Positions 14,412 to 23,197 of a DNA stretch of 43,854 nucleotides are shown in pieces. Numbering within the stretch: the first letter of the stretch is position 1; every line of letters starts with the position of its first letter. The position numbers and the translations under genes were made by a program. The notes beneath the pieces are model-generated. The model searched no databases. It worked only from the letters and a program-made list of their open reading frames with translations, and was not told where the DNA came from. Source of the stretch: PNAI01 sp964575715 (GTDB lineage Bacteria; Pseudomonadota; Alphaproteobacteria; Rhizobiales; Xanthobacteraceae); contig CAZNSG010000007.1 of NCBI GenBank assembly GCA_964575715.1, forward strand, positions 1 through 43,854. The letters are read 5' to 3'.

Positions 14412-15509
14412 ATGTCAAATTCCGCTACCAAGGGTGGCCTCTATTACGCCGACTATCTGAACCTTCAAAAACTCCTTTCCGCCCAGGAGCCCGAGAGCGT
14501 GCGACACGGCCGGCCGGCGCACGATGAGATGCTTTTCATCATCGTACACCAAGCCTACGAATTGTGGTTCAAGCAAGTTTTGCATGAGCTTGATCGCATT
14601 CAGACCGATTTCGGCGATGATGTACTGGAAGACGAGAATCTCGGCCGCATCGTGCACGGGCTCGATCGCATCAACGAGATTATCAAGCTCCTGATTCAGC
14701 AGCTCGAAGTGCTGGAAACGATGACGCCGCTCGACTTCCTCGATTTCCGCGACTTTCTATTTCCGGCTTCAGGCTTCCAATCGGCGCAATTTCGACTCAT
14801 CGAGATTCGGCTTGGTCTTACGCGCGACGCGCGGTTGAACTACGCAGGCAGGTCGTTCGACGAAACCCTGGCTGAAACCGATAAATTGCAGGTTGCAAGT
14901 GCTGAGCGCGGTCCAAAGCTGATCGATCAGCTTGACCTCTGGCTTTCGCGCACGCCGTTCGTACACGGGCGGGACTACGATTTTTCTCTGGAATATCGAA
15001 ATGCAGTAAAACAAATGCTCGAAGATGATGCGCAGCGTGTGCGTGCGAACGAGGCGATGATTCCCGAGCAAAGGGAGGCCGAAGCTGTGCGGATCGAATC
15101 ATCGCTTGAGGAGTTTCAGGCAATATTCGCACCGACAGCCGGGCCGTCGCAATGGCAAATGTCACGCACGGCCGTTCAGGCTGCATTGTTCATCACGGTC
15201 TATCGCGACCGCCCGGTGTTGCAACTGCCCTTCCGGCTGCTCTCCGCATTGATGAACGTTGAAGAATTGCTGACGCTGTGGCGGTATCGGCACTCGCTCA
15301 TGGTACAACGCATGATCGGCGTAAAAATAGGCACCGGCGGGTCGGCGGGCCACGAATATTTGCGCGATACCGCCGCAAAGCACCGGATATTCTCCGATCT
15401 CATCCGGCTGTCGACATACCTCATTCCGCGTTCGCGCCTGCCGAAGCTGCCGCGCGAGATCGAAACCGCGATGGGGTTTAGTTACGCAGCCCGGACGACC
15501 GAGAAATGA
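14412..15509 (+). CDS. kynA: Tryptophan 2,3-dioxygenase
   Basis: A 365-residue haem dioxygenase that opens the indole ring of L-tryptophan to N-formylkynurenine. Family marks are GGLYYADYLNLQKLLSAQ near 8-25, the distal His46 in FIIVHQAYELWFKQ, the probable proximal haem ligand His294 in LWRYRHSLMVQRMIG, and KIGTGGSAG at about 305-313. It is longer than the usual ~280 residues because of extra sequence around 185-250. The ATG at 14412 is favoured because upstream in-frame sequence does not look coding. The stop overlaps the next gene as ATGA. Confidence 0.9.
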   Translation: MSNSATKGGLYYADYLNLQKLLSAQEPESVRHGRPAHDEMLFIIVHQAYELWFKQVLHELDRIQTDFGDDVLEDENLGRIVHGLDRINEIIKLLIQQLEVLETMTPLDFLDFRDFLFPASGFQSAQFRLIEIRLGLTRDARLNYAGRSFDETLAETDKLQVASAERGPKLIDQLDLWLSRTPFVHGRDYDFSLEYRNAVKQMLEDDAQRVRANEAMIPEQREAEAVRIESSLEEFQAIFAPTAGPSQWQMSRTAVQAALFITVYRDRPVLQLPFRLLSALMNVEELLTLWRYRHSLMVQRMIGVKIGTGGSAGHEYLRDTAAKHRIFSDLIRLSTYLIPRSRLPKLPREIETAMGFSYAARTTEK

Positions 15510-16684
15510 CGCTCGATTTGCGCAGCCATTTCACCGAATTTCTCACGGCTCATCCTGGGCGCATTCATCTCGCGGCCCATAGCCATCATTTTTGGCCGGA
15601 TGCGGCGTGTGACGCCCATCGCCGGGCATTATTAGACGCTGCACGGCTTGCCGACAACAAATGGGAAACAGTCTTTGGTGAGCTGATGCCGCGCGTACAG
15701 CGCAGCATTGCTGCCATCCTCGCCTTGCCGGATTCCGCGAGCATCGCGTTCGCGCCCAACACGCACGATTTTGTCCGGCGCCTGCTCTCATCGCTTCCGG
15801 TGGGTTCGCCCCCTCGCATTCTCACCAGCGACAGCGAATTTCACTCCTTTGCGCGCCAAATCGCTCGTCTTGAGGAGGATGGACTGGTCGCCATCGAGCG
15901 GATTGCGGCAGAGCCGCTTGCAGGCTTTCCTGAACGTTTCGCATTAGCTGCCCGCTGCGGTGGCCATGATCTCGTCTTTGTCAGTCAGATCTTCTTCAAT
16001 TCTGCCGGCGCAAGCGGATCGCTCCACGATATCACCCGCACGGTCCAAGACGAGAAAACGCTAGTTGTATTTGACGGGTATCACGGCTTCATGGCGCTGC
16101 CGACCGATTTCGCGGCCGTTGCCAACCGAGCGTTCTATCTTGCGGGCGGCTACAAATATGCGATGGCCGGCGAAGGGGTCTGCTTCATGCATTGCCCGCC
16201 GGGCTTTGCCATGCGCCCGCGCGACACCGGCTGGTTCGCTGCATTCGGCGCGTTAAGCGGGGGCGACGAAGCCTTCGTCCCTTACGGCACAAACGGGACT
16301 CGGTTCATGGGCGCAACGTTCGATCCAACGGGATTATACCGCCTAGCCGCTGTGTTCGATTGGATGGATAAGATCGGGCTGACCGTCGGCGCGATCCATA
16401 ATCACGTGCTGGCATTGCAAGAACTATTCTGCCAAGCGATCGTGCGCGCCAAGGTGCGACCGCTGTGCGAGGCTAGAATGGTGACGCCAATCACCGCCGG
16501 AATCGATCGAGGGCATTTCCTGACGTTTGAAACAGAGAACGCACAAGCGATTCATAGTCGGCTTGCCTGCGCGAACATAATTACCGACGTTCGCGGTCAG
16601 CGCCTCCGGTTTGGATTCGGCTGCTATCATTCAGCGGACGAGATTGAACCTGCCGTGACCGCAATCGCGAGGGCGATCAGGTAA
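15506..16684 (+). CDS. kynU: Kynureninase-like class-V PLP enzyme
   Basis: A 392-residue aminotransferase class-V-fold protein. The Schiff-base lysine is Lys217 in YLAGGYKYAMAGEG, and Asp190 in VVFDGYHGF should bind the pyridine nitrogen. Translational coupling with tryptophan 2,3-dioxygenase argues strongly for kynureninase activity, hydrolysing kynurenine to anthranilate and alanine. The sequence looks diverged from classical kynureninases, so related roles such as a lyase acting on another 3-hydroxy or oxo amino acid remain possible. A kynurenine formamidase gene, needed between the two steps, is not adjacent. Confidence 0.8.
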   Translation: MTLDLRSHFTEFLTAHPGRIHLAAHSHHFWPDAACDAHRRALLDAARLADNKWETVFGELMPRVQRSIAAILALPDSASIAFAPNTHDFVRRLLSSLPVGSPPRILTSDSEFHSFARQIARLEEDGLVAIERIAAEPLAGFPERFALAARCGGHDLVFVSQIFFNSAGASGSLHDITRTVQDEKTLVVFDGYHGFMALPTDFAAVANRAFYLAGGYKYAMAGEGVCFMHCPPGFAMRPRDTGWFAAFGALSGGDEAFVPYGTNGTRFMGATFDPTGLYRLAAVFDWMDKIGLTVGAIHNHVLALQELFCQAIVRAKVRPLCEARMVTPITAGIDRGHFLTFETENAQAIHSRLACANIITDVRGQRLRFGFGCYHSADEIEPAVTAIARAIR

Positions 16685-16877
16685 TCCGGATCGTCGGTTC
16701 ACAAGACGCACAGATGACGTACATGTCACTTCTAAAACATTAATTGGTACCCGCACGACGTCTGCAACTGTGGCAGTTCTCGGACCTTGCGGGATGTCAG
16801 TTATGTTGTCGCTATCGGGTGGTAAGCGGACTAAAGAGCATGACGCACACAAACCGCTCGATTTATGGGTACGCGCG

Positions 16878-17876
16878 CTAGAGCGCCTCCGTCACCCGGA
16901 TTTCGCCGACCGCGATACCGTTCCAGTTGCGCAGGGTTGGGCGGATGAACTTTTCCAGCGCGGCGCGGTCGAGGTCCGTTTTCAGCAAGCGCGCCAGCGT
17001 GGCCGCCATCATCACCTCGGCAGCGCGGCGGGCGCCGTCGTCGCATTTGAGCGCAATCCCCAACCCCTGCTCCGGCAGCGCCGCGCAGCACATGCCTTCG
17101 GCGCCGGATTTGACCAACACCCGCGCGCCGAACGTGGTCATCACTTCGGTGCAGAAGCGGCCGGTGCCGCCGACATGCCAGGGTTTTTCGGTGCAAGCGG
17201 CACGTAGACGGCGCGCCGCCTTGGCGCGTGCGGGAGCGAGCCCTACCCCAGTGCCGAAACGGGCGTAGGCGCGCGCGATCGCGGAGAGCGGAACCGCCCA
17301 GGTCGGCACCGAGCAGCCGTCGATGGCGCGGTCGCCGTCCGAAATCTTCATGCCGGAAAGATTTTCGAGCACAGCCTTGACTTCGCGCTGCACCGGATGC
17401 GCGGGTTCCACATAGGAGCCGCGATCGGCATCGAGCGCGCAGGCCGCGCACAGAAAGCCCGCGTGCTTGCCCGAACAATTGTTGTGCAGCGGGCCGGCCG
17501 TTCCGCCCATGCGCGCAAGCACCTGCGCCGAGGCCTGGTGCGAGGGCCAATGCGTGCCGCATTTGAGCGCCGAGACATCGAGGCCCGCGCGCGCGAGCAT
17601 GCGCGTCACGGTGGCGACATGACCCTCCTCGCCGCCATGCGAGGCACAGGCGAGCGCGAGTTCTTCCGCGCCAAAGCCAAAGCGGTCGGCGGCGCCGGTT
17701 TCGACCAGGAGGAGCGCCTGCAGGGCCTTGATGGCGGAGCGCGGAAAGACCGGGCGATCGATGTCGCCGAGCGCGAGCAGTCGCCGCCCGTCGGCATCGA
17801 CCACCGCGACCGCGCCGCAATGGCGGCTCTCAACGCGCCCGCCGCGCACAACTTCCACCAGCGCCGGATTACTCAT
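16878..17876 (-). CDS. ReAV-type L-asparaginase (asparaginase II family)
   Basis: A 332-residue enzyme of the Rhizobium etli AnsA / ReAV type, unrelated in fold to E. coli asparaginases. The residues reported as important in ReAV are all present one position lower: Ser47 and Lys50 in PRSAIKAL, Ser79 in CASHGG, Cys134 and Lys137 in NNCSGKHAGF, and Cys188 in DGCSVP. It hydrolyses asparagine to aspartate and ammonia, usually for growth on asparagine. The ATG is at 17876. It stands alone on the minus strand; gene-poor flanks lie on both sides (16685-16877 shows nothing recognisable). Confidence 0.9.
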   Translation of the reverse strand: MSNPALVEVVRGGRVESRHCGAVAVVDADGRRLLALGDIDRPVFPRSAIKALQALLLVETGAADRFGFGAEELALACASHGGEEGHVATVTRMLARAGLDVSALKCGTHWPSHQASAQVLARMGGTAGPLHNNCSGKHAGFLCAACALDADRGSYVEPAHPVQREVKAVLENLSGMKISDGDRAIDGCSVPTWAVPLSAIARAYARFGTGVGLAPARAKAARRLRAACTEKPWHVGGTGRFCTEVMTTFGARVLVKSGAEGMCCAALPEQGLGIALKCDDGARRAAEVMMAATLARLLKTDLDRAALEKFIRPTLRNWNGIAVGEIRVTEAL

Positions 17877-17929
17877 TGTTAATGCGATGTTCTGCCACGT
17901 GTCATAGTTCAGCCGAAAACGATTTATAT

Positions 17930-18085
17930 TAACGGCGCTAAGTAATGACCGTCATCCTGAGGTGCTCGGCGCGCAGCGCCGAGCCTCGAAGGATGGCGGA
18001 CATGCCGTCACCCTTCGAGGCTCGCTTCGCTCGCACCTCAGGGTGACGGGGAAGGTGAGTCATCCGTTTTCGCCGTTGGTATTAT
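17930..18085. repeat. Class-A palindromic element, longest copy
   Basis: The core is CCGTCATCCTGAGG ... CCTCAGGGTGACGG with two GAGCCTCGAAGG-type inner arms; outer flanks (TTATATTAACGGCG and CGCCGTTGGTATTATAT) are also complementary in part. Bases 17971-18049 are the exact reverse complement of 43776-43854. It lies just upstream of the DUF3750 gene. Confidence 0.9.
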
Positions 18086-18096
18086 ATCAAACTCGC

Positions 18097-18888
18097 ATGG
18101 AAAACCTTAAAAACCCGCGAGGTTTGCGTACCAGGCGGATCATGCTTGCGCTGCTTGCCCTCTTTCTCCTGCCGATCGCGGCGCGCGCTGCGCTTTACGC
18201 CTATGAGGGCGGCCCGCGCAGCTGGCGCGAGGCCGACTGGTCGAGCACCGGCAGCCTGCCGCCGGCCGCCGCGCACCCCGACGCGCGGGTGCTGATCCTG
18301 TCCGGCCGCACCGGCGGATGGAAGGGCGTGGTTTCGGTCCATTCCTGGATCGTGCTCAAGCCCGTGAATGCACAAGAGTGGCGGCGCTACGATGTGGTCG
18401 GCTGGGGCAATCCGGTGCATGTCAACGGTTGGGCGCCGGACGGCCGTTGGTTTGGCAACCGGCCGATGGTCGTTGCCGACATCAAGGGGGACGCTGCGGT
18501 AGCGCTGATCCCGAAGCTCGAGGCCGCGATCCGAAGCTATCATTATGACCACGCCGGCGACTATCGGCTCTGGCCTGGACCGAACAGCAATACTTTCGTG
18601 GCGAGCATTTTGCGCGCGGTCCCGGAGATTGGGGCGACCTTGCCGCCGAACGCGATCGGGCGCGATTTCCGCCCGCTGCCCTATGCCGGCATGAGCGACA
18701 GCGGAACCGGGATCGAGGTGAGCCTGTGGGGCGCACTGGGCGTCAAGCTCGGTTGGGTGGAGGGCGTCGAGCTCAATGTGCTTGGCCTTGTGGCGGGGCT
18801 CGATCTGCGCAATCCCGGATTGAAGCTTCCTGGCTTCGGACATGTCGGCGTTGACGGTTTGAGTGCTGTCGCCGCACCGAAGCAGTAG
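18097..18888 (+). CDS. DUF3750 membrane-anchored or exported protein
   Basis: A 263-residue protein. After a basic N-terminus there is a hydrophobic segment at about 15-31 (an uncleaved anchor or signal ending near AARAAL). The rest carries features I associate with DUF3750: RVLILSGRTGGWKGVVSVHSW, then YDVVGWGNPVHVNGW, then WPGPNSNTF and an aromatic Gly-rich end. The conserved His, Asn and Tyr suggest a hydrolase- or transferase-like domain, but no mechanism is established. The ATG at 18097 sits close after the class-A repeat. The TAG stop is the first three bases of the next repeat. Confidence 0.82.
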   Translation: MENLKNPRGLRTRRIMLALLALFLLPIAARAALYAYEGGPRSWREADWSSTGSLPPAAAHPDARVLILSGRTGGWKGVVSVHSWIVLKPVNAQEWRRYDVVGWGNPVHVNGWAPDGRWFGNRPMVVADIKGDAAVALIPKLEAAIRSYHYDHAGDYRLWPGPNSNTFVASILRAVPEIGATLPPNAIGRDFRPLPYAGMSDSGTGIEVSLWGALGVKLGWVEGVELNVLGLVAGLDLRNPGLKLPGFGHVGVDGLSAVAAPKQ

Positions 18889-19065
18889 AGCGTAATCGGT
18901 GTGACTGGAAAAATACGTGTCCCGGATGCGGTGCAGCGTTAGCGCCATAGCGCGTCGAAGACGCGCGTAAACGCGCTTATGGCGCGTCGAAGACGCGCGT
19001 AAACGCGCTTATGGTTTCGCGCTGCGCCCGGAACACGTGTTTCCAATCCAGACAATCATGCTCTA
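18886..19065. repeat. Composite repeat with two perfect 32-bp tandem units
   Basis: The outer arms (TAGAGCGTAATC ... at 18886 and ATCATGCTCTA ending at 19065) are imperfectly complementary over about 50 bp. In the middle, two identical 32-bp units (18951-18982 and 18983-19014) follow each other head to tail; each begins CGCGTCGAAGACGCGCG and ends CGCGCTTATGG and is itself hairpin-forming (class F, also at 10727-10758). The left end overlaps the DUF3750 stop codon. Confidence 0.88.
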
Positions 19066-19086
19066 AGTCGGCCGCACAGCCCTCAT

Positions 19087-19938
19087 TCATTGCAATCGAA
19101 TGGCTACGAGGCCGGTGACGATCATCAGTGCTGCGACGATGCGGCTTGTGCGCAGCGGCTCCTTCAAAAACAACACCGCGATCAGCGCGCCAAACAGCAC
19201 GCTGGTTTCGCGCAGCGCCGCCACGATCGCGATCGGCGCGAGCGTCATCGCCCAGATCGCGATGCCGTAGGAGATCATCGTCAGCGCCCCGCCGGCAAGG
19301 CCGGTCTTCCAATAGGGCGCCATGGCGGGAAGTATGGCGCCGCCACGCCGCGCCAATCCATAGATCAGAACCAGCACCGCATTGCCGATGAACAGCCAGA
19401 CCGAATAGGCATTGGCGTTGCCGGGACCGGCGAGCCGTGCGCCGATGCCGTCAACCACCGAATAGGCGCAGATCGCCACCGCGGTAAACAGCGCAAAACC
19501 GACCGCGCGCCGATTGAGATTGGCGAGATCGCGACCGCCGCGCAGCGAGAGTAGCAGTACACCCGTCGCGAGCAACACGATCCCGAGCCAGCCCCACAAC
19601 CCGAGCCGCTCGCCGACGAACAATGTCGTCATGATTGCGGTCATCAGCGGCGCCGATCCGCGCGCGATGGGATAGACCTGTCCCATGTCACCGGCCCGGT
19701 AGCACTCAATCAGGCCGGCGAAATAAAACAGGTGAATGATCACCGAGGCGATCAGCCAGGGCCACGACGCAGCCGCCGGCAAGCTGACGAAAGGAACGGC
19801 CAGAAGCGCGACGACACCCGCACCAACCGCGATCAGCACGGTGGTCGCCAGCGGATCGAGCGTGCGCTTGATGGCGGCGTTCCAGCCGGCGTGGCAGGCG
19901 GCGGCGAACAGAACGGCGGCAAAGACAAAGCTGTCCAT
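19087..19938 (-). CDS. EamA/DMT-family transporter
   Basis: A 283-residue integral membrane protein with about ten hydrophobic helices arranged as two five-helix EamA repeats, the drug/metabolite transporter layout. The GDMGQVYPIARGSAPL region (about 84-99) matches the conserved loop after helix 3, and ALRETSVLFGALIAVLFLKEP is the equivalent in the second half. Such carriers export small metabolites or amino acids by antiport; the substrate is unknown. The upstream gene on the same strand encodes an Old Yellow Enzyme, but a 237-bp repeat separates them. The ATG at 19938 lies 18 bp from the repeat edge. Confidence 0.85.
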   Translation of the reverse strand: MDSFVFAAVLFAAACHAGWNAAIKRTLDPLATTVLIAVGAGVVALLAVPFVSLPAAASWPWLIASVIIHLFYFAGLIECYRAGDMGQVYPIARGSAPLMTAIMTTLFVGERLGLWGWLGIVLLATGVLLLSLRGGRDLANLNRRAVGFALFTAVAICAYSVVDGIGARLAGPGNANAYSVWLFIGNAVLVLIYGLARRGGAILPAMAPYWKTGLAGGALTMISYGIAIWAMTLAPIAIVAALRETSVLFGALIAVLFLKEPLRTSRIVAALMIVTGLVAIRLQ

Positions 19939-19956
19939 CAGCGAGGTCGCATTTTT

Positions 19957-20193
19957 TCCCTCTCCCCGCTTGCGGGGAGAGGGTGGCGAGCGTGCCGGCG
20001 CGCAATGCGCGACGGTGCGCGATCCGGGTGAGGGGGATTCTCGAAATGCTCAGGCTGTTGAAAGGCCCCCTCACCCGCCACGCCTTCGCCCTTCGGGCTA
20101 CGGCGGCATAGCCGATGCTTCGCATCGGCGTTCTTGGTGCTATGAACGGCGGCCGAAGGCCGCCTACGCTCTCCCCGCAAGCGGGGAGAGGTG
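19957..20193. repeat. Class-C palindromic element, intergenic copy
   Basis: Ends CCCTCTCCCCGCTTGCGGGGAGAGGG and CTCTCCCCGCAAGCGGGGAGAGG (each end is itself a hairpin), with inner complementary blocks around GGGTGAGGGGG / CCCCCTCACCC and GCCGAAGGCCGC-type stems. It fills the gap between the Old Yellow Enzyme and EamA genes. Same family as the copy inside mutA. Confidence 0.9.
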
Positions 20194-20209
20194 ACGCTCA
20201 GCGAACGTG

Positions 20210-21310
20210 TCATGTGCGCAGCGCGGCGCCGGGCCAAAGCTTTGGGCCTGAGCGCTGATATTGCAGCGGGCGGGCGACTTCGGCGCCGAGCTCCTGGGCG
20301 GCGTGCCAGCCCCAGTGCGGGTCATCGAGCATGGCGCGCGCCAGCGTGACCATGTCGGCCTTGCCCTCGGCGACGATGGCCTCGGCCTGCCCCGGCGTCA
20401 CGATCAGCCCGACGGTGCGGGTGGCAATGCCGGCCTCGCGCTTGACCCGCGCCGCAATCGACGCGTTATAGCCGGGCTCGGCCGGATTGCGGGTGGTGGC
20501 GGCAATGCCGCCGGACGATACATCGACGAAATCGAGGCCGTCGTCCTTGAGCGCCTTGGCGTAGGCGACTGCGTCGTCGGGAGTAAGCCCGCCCTCCATC
20601 CAGTCGCTGCCCGTTATGCGCGCGCCCAGCGGCGTGCCCTTGGGCACCACCGCGCGCACGGCTTGCACGATCTCGCGCGGGAAGCGCATGCGGGCGGCGA
20701 GCGGGCCGCCGTATTCGTCGTTGCGCGTGTTGGTGAGCGGCGAGAGGAATTCGTGCGCGAGATAGCCGTGGGCATAGTGCAGCTCGATGGCATCGAAGCC
20801 GATGCGCAGAGCGCGCTTGGCCGAGTCGACGAACGCGGCGCGGACGCGCGAGAAGTCTTCGGCCACCATGGCGCGCGGCGTATGCCAGCCGGCGCCAAAT
20901 GGCGCCGCCGAAGGCGCGATGGTTTGCCACGGATCGGCATCGATTTTAAGCGCGCCGCCGCCCTCCCACGGGCGCTGCGATGACGCCTTGCGGCCGGCAT
21001 GAGCAAGCTGGATGCCGAGCTTGGCGGTGCCAATGCGATGGCAATGCGCGACGATGCGAGCAAGGGAGGCTTCGCAGGCATCGGAATAGAGGCCCATACA
21101 GCCATGGGTGATGCGGCCGTGGCGCTCGACATGGGTGGCCTCGACGACGAGCAGCGCCGCGCCGGAATTGGCCAGCATGCCGAGGTGGCTGAAATGCCAA
21201 TCGTTGGCGCAGCCGTCATCGGCGCTGTACTGGCACATGGGCGAGACGACGATGCGGTTGGCAAGCTCAAGATCGGCGAGCCGGATCGGCGAGAACAAAG
21301 CGCTGGGCAT
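20210..21310 (-). CDS. Old Yellow Enzyme-family NADH:flavin oxidoreductase (YqjM-like)
   Basis: A 366-residue FMN ene-reductase. It opens ALFSPIRLADLELANRIVVSP and has Cys26 in SPMCQYSA, the redox-tuning cysteine of the thermophilic-like YqjM class. The active-site segment QLAHAGRKAS is at about 100-109, AHGYLAHEFLSPLTNTRND follows with the conserved Arg, and the C-terminal phosphate-binding loop is near ADMVTLARAML. It reduces activated C=C bonds with NAD(P)H in the cytoplasm; natural substrates are generally unknown. Confidence 0.92.
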   Translation of the reverse strand: MPSALFSPIRLADLELANRIVVSPMCQYSADDGCANDWHFSHLGMLANSGAALLVVEATHVERHGRITHGCMGLYSDACEASLARIVAHCHRIGTAKLGIQLAHAGRKASSQRPWEGGGALKIDADPWQTIAPSAAPFGAGWHTPRAMVAEDFSRVRAAFVDSAKRALRIGFDAIELHYAHGYLAHEFLSPLTNTRNDEYGGPLAARMRFPREIVQAVRAVVPKGTPLGARITGSDWMEGGLTPDDAVAYAKALKDDGLDFVDVSSGGIAATTRNPAEPGYNASIAARVKREAGIATRTVGLIVTPGQAEAIVAEGKADMVTLARAMLDDPHWGWHAAQELGAEVARPLQYQRSGPKLWPGAALRT

Positions 21311-21414
21311 GGTGCCTTATGGCTGAGGCAATGGGTGAGGTTGCGGTTCTTATAGCAGTTTCGACGGCGAAGGAGTTTTCGCCTCGCCGCAAAATGTTCT
21401 TGTGCGGACTGAAT

Positions 21415-21672
21415 TCAGCTTGCCTGCAGCTCAGCATCGCCAGGCTTGGGGGCGATCTCGATCCAGCGATCGGCCACGTTCATGGTTTCGCGGAAGATCA
21501 CGAGGAATTGCTCCTCGCTATAATAGCGCTTCCAGCGGCCGGTCAGATAAAGCTCGATGAAATGAGCGCGGCGACGCTCGGTCAGGTCGCGCCATTTGAC
21601 CGCAATGGGTTGTAATTTATCCCAAGCCGGTGGTTGCACCGCCTCTGGATGAGCGATTTGCTGATCTGACAT
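21415..21672 (-). CDS. TIGR03809-like small protein
   Basis: An 85-residue protein with the core WRDLTERRRAHFIELYLTGRWKRYYSEE and FRETMNVADRW, a pattern I recognise as the Rhizobiales family TIGR03809, of unknown function. It is charged, helical and soluble, with no cysteine. The ATG is at 21672 and no co-directional neighbour is close. The region 21673-21909 to its right shows no gene I can support. Confidence 0.7.
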   Translation of the reverse strand: MSDQQIAHPEAVQPPAWDKLQPIAVKWRDLTERRRAHFIELYLTGRWKRYYSEEQFLVIFRETMNVADRWIEIAPKPGDAELQAS

Positions 21673-21909
21673 GTTCCGCCGCCGCAGGCCGCCGTCCTGG
21701 CCTCATGTGATCGTGATTAGAGCGCGCGACTCGTGCAACGGCAAGCAAAAAGTTGTGCAGGGGTTTTCGTCGTTTGTTCTTAGGTTGTACACCATTTTTT
21801 CGAATGCAGGGAAAATTGCGGCGGCATCGTGGCTGTTATCGGTGCCAATATAGGACATCGCAACTGAGCAAACTGAAATTCGCGAATCACAGGAGAGAAA
21901 AATGCAGCT

Positions 21910-23133
21910 TCATTGCTCGCGCGGCTTGACGAAATGTTGTCGCGTGACAAGCGTTGCGATCAACGCAAAATTGAGCAGATTGGCTGCGACGCCGGTCGCA
22001 AAAGCAGGCGCGTAGAAGCCAAAATAGTCATAAAGCACGCCGGCGATCCAACCGCCGGCCCCCATGCCAGTACCGCTGAGCAGCAGCAACGTCGGTATTC
22101 GCCAGGACGCTTCCGCGGCCGGAAAATGCTGCCGGATCGCGAGCACATAGGCCGGGATAAGGCCGGCAAAGCCGAACCCGAAAGCGGCCGAAACAGCGAA
22201 TAGGCCGACTTCGTTCTGGGTGAACAGGAATCCCGTCATGGCAATCGCCTGACACCCGGAGCCGACCAGCACAGTCTGCAAGCCGCCAATGCGGTCGGAG
22301 ATAAAGCCCCAAATCTGGCGGCTGACAAAGCCCGCGCCAAGCAGCAGCGAAAGCATGGCGGCGCCATGGGAAGGCTTGATGCCAAGGTCGCTGCAGAACG
22401 CCACCAGATGGGCCTGCGGCATCGACATGGTCACGCAACAAAGAAAACCTGCGATTGCCATGGTGGCATACACCGCATTAGGCGGCCAACCGAACACGCG
22501 CGCCTGGCCGCTTTCTGCACCAGACATGTCCGCCGGCGGCAGCTCGGGCGGATGCTTGAGGAAGATCAGCGCCAGCGGCACGATGAGTGCCAGCTCGAAA
22601 ATGCCATACCAGAGCATGGCCGCGCGCCAGCCATACTGCGCAATCGCGGGTTCAAAAATGATCGGCCAAATTGCGCCGGCGACAAAGCTACCGCTTGAAA
22701 TGAGCGCCAGCGCCGATCCGCGCCGGCGGTCGAACCACCGGCTGACATAGATGTAGAACGGCGCATTGATGCCGCCATTGCCGAGAATGCCGATGAACAG
22801 TCCATGGCCGAGGTAAAGCTGCCATGGCGCGCCCCCAGCCGAGAGTAAGAGCCCCAAGCAAATCATCACAGCGCCAAAAATCACCGTCCAGCGCACGCCG
22901 ATGACTTCGGCGATGCGGCCCATGACGATTCCGCCGAGACCCTGCCCGAACCATGCAAGAGCGCTTGCGAGCGCCGGGATCGAGCGCGCACCGCCGACCT
23001 CAGCCGCAATGGGCTTGAGCGCGACCACGACGATCCACGGCGCGCCGAAGGAAAGCGCCATGATGCCGAGCGAGATGCTGGCAACAAGCCAAGAGGACTT
23101 CGACTCGATCGACGGCGCGGAATATCGCGACAT
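21910..23133 (-). CDS. MFS transporter
   Basis: A 407-residue major facilitator with twelve predicted helices. The conserved loop between helices 2 and 3 appears as GRIAEVIGVRWTV, and its counterpart in the second half as GFISDRIGGLQTV. The general look is that of the monocarboxylate/oxalate-formate group (Arg in helix 4 region, long central loop near 190-220). It probably carries an organic acid. It is followed downstream by nothing on the same strand for about 240 bp and preceded by the liv operon, whose last gene ends 64 bp away at a class-D repeat. Confidence 0.85.
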   Translation of the reverse strand: MSRYSAPSIESKSSWLVASISLGIMALSFGAPWIVVVALKPIAAEVGGARSIPALASALAWFGQGLGGIVMGRIAEVIGVRWTVIFGAVMICLGLLLSAGGAPWQLYLGHGLFIGILGNGGINAPFYIYVSRWFDRRRGSALALISSGSFVAGAIWPIIFEPAIAQYGWRAAMLWYGIFELALIVPLALIFLKHPPELPPADMSGAESGQARVFGWPPNAVYATMAIAGFLCCVTMSMPQAHLVAFCSDLGIKPSHGAAMLSLLLGAGFVSRQIWGFISDRIGGLQTVLVGSGCQAIAMTGFLFTQNEVGLFAVSAAFGFGFAGLIPAYVLAIRQHFPAAEASWRIPTLLLLSGTGMGAGGWIAGVLYDYFGFYAPAFATGVAANLLNFALIATLVTRQHFVKPREQ

Positions 23134-23148
23134 TTAGCTTTTTACTTT

Positions 23149-23197
23149 GAGCATGATCTTTTCCAAAAACCGGTACCCACTTTTTGGGATCATGCTC
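23149..23197. repeat. Class-D palindromic element at the end of the ridA gene
   Basis: GAGCATGATC (23149-23158) pairs perfectly with GATCATGCTC (23188-23197), and CCAAAAA pairs with TTTTTGG inside. The last base at 23197 is also the third base of the ridA TAG stop. In the minus-strand mRNA it would form a long stem directly after the last gene of the liv operon and could serve as a terminator or 3' stabiliser. Confidence 0.88.

Noticed and set aside
16831..17820. Overlapping 329-codon minus-strand frame beside the asparaginase gene
   Set aside because: It is a frame-shifted reading of the asparaginase gene. The 16878-17876 frame has every catalytic residue; the alternative is Arg/Gly-rich low-complexity sequence.
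19957..20193. Possible CRISPR array or attachment site in the repeat-rich gap
   Set aside because: The repeats are inverted arms of one palindrome, not regularly spaced direct repeats with unique spacers, and no cas or integrase gene is near.
21671..21853. 60-codon plus-strand frame between the TIGR03809-like and MFS genes
   Set aside because: No ribosome site, no family resemblance, and its start overlaps the start region of the divergent small gene.
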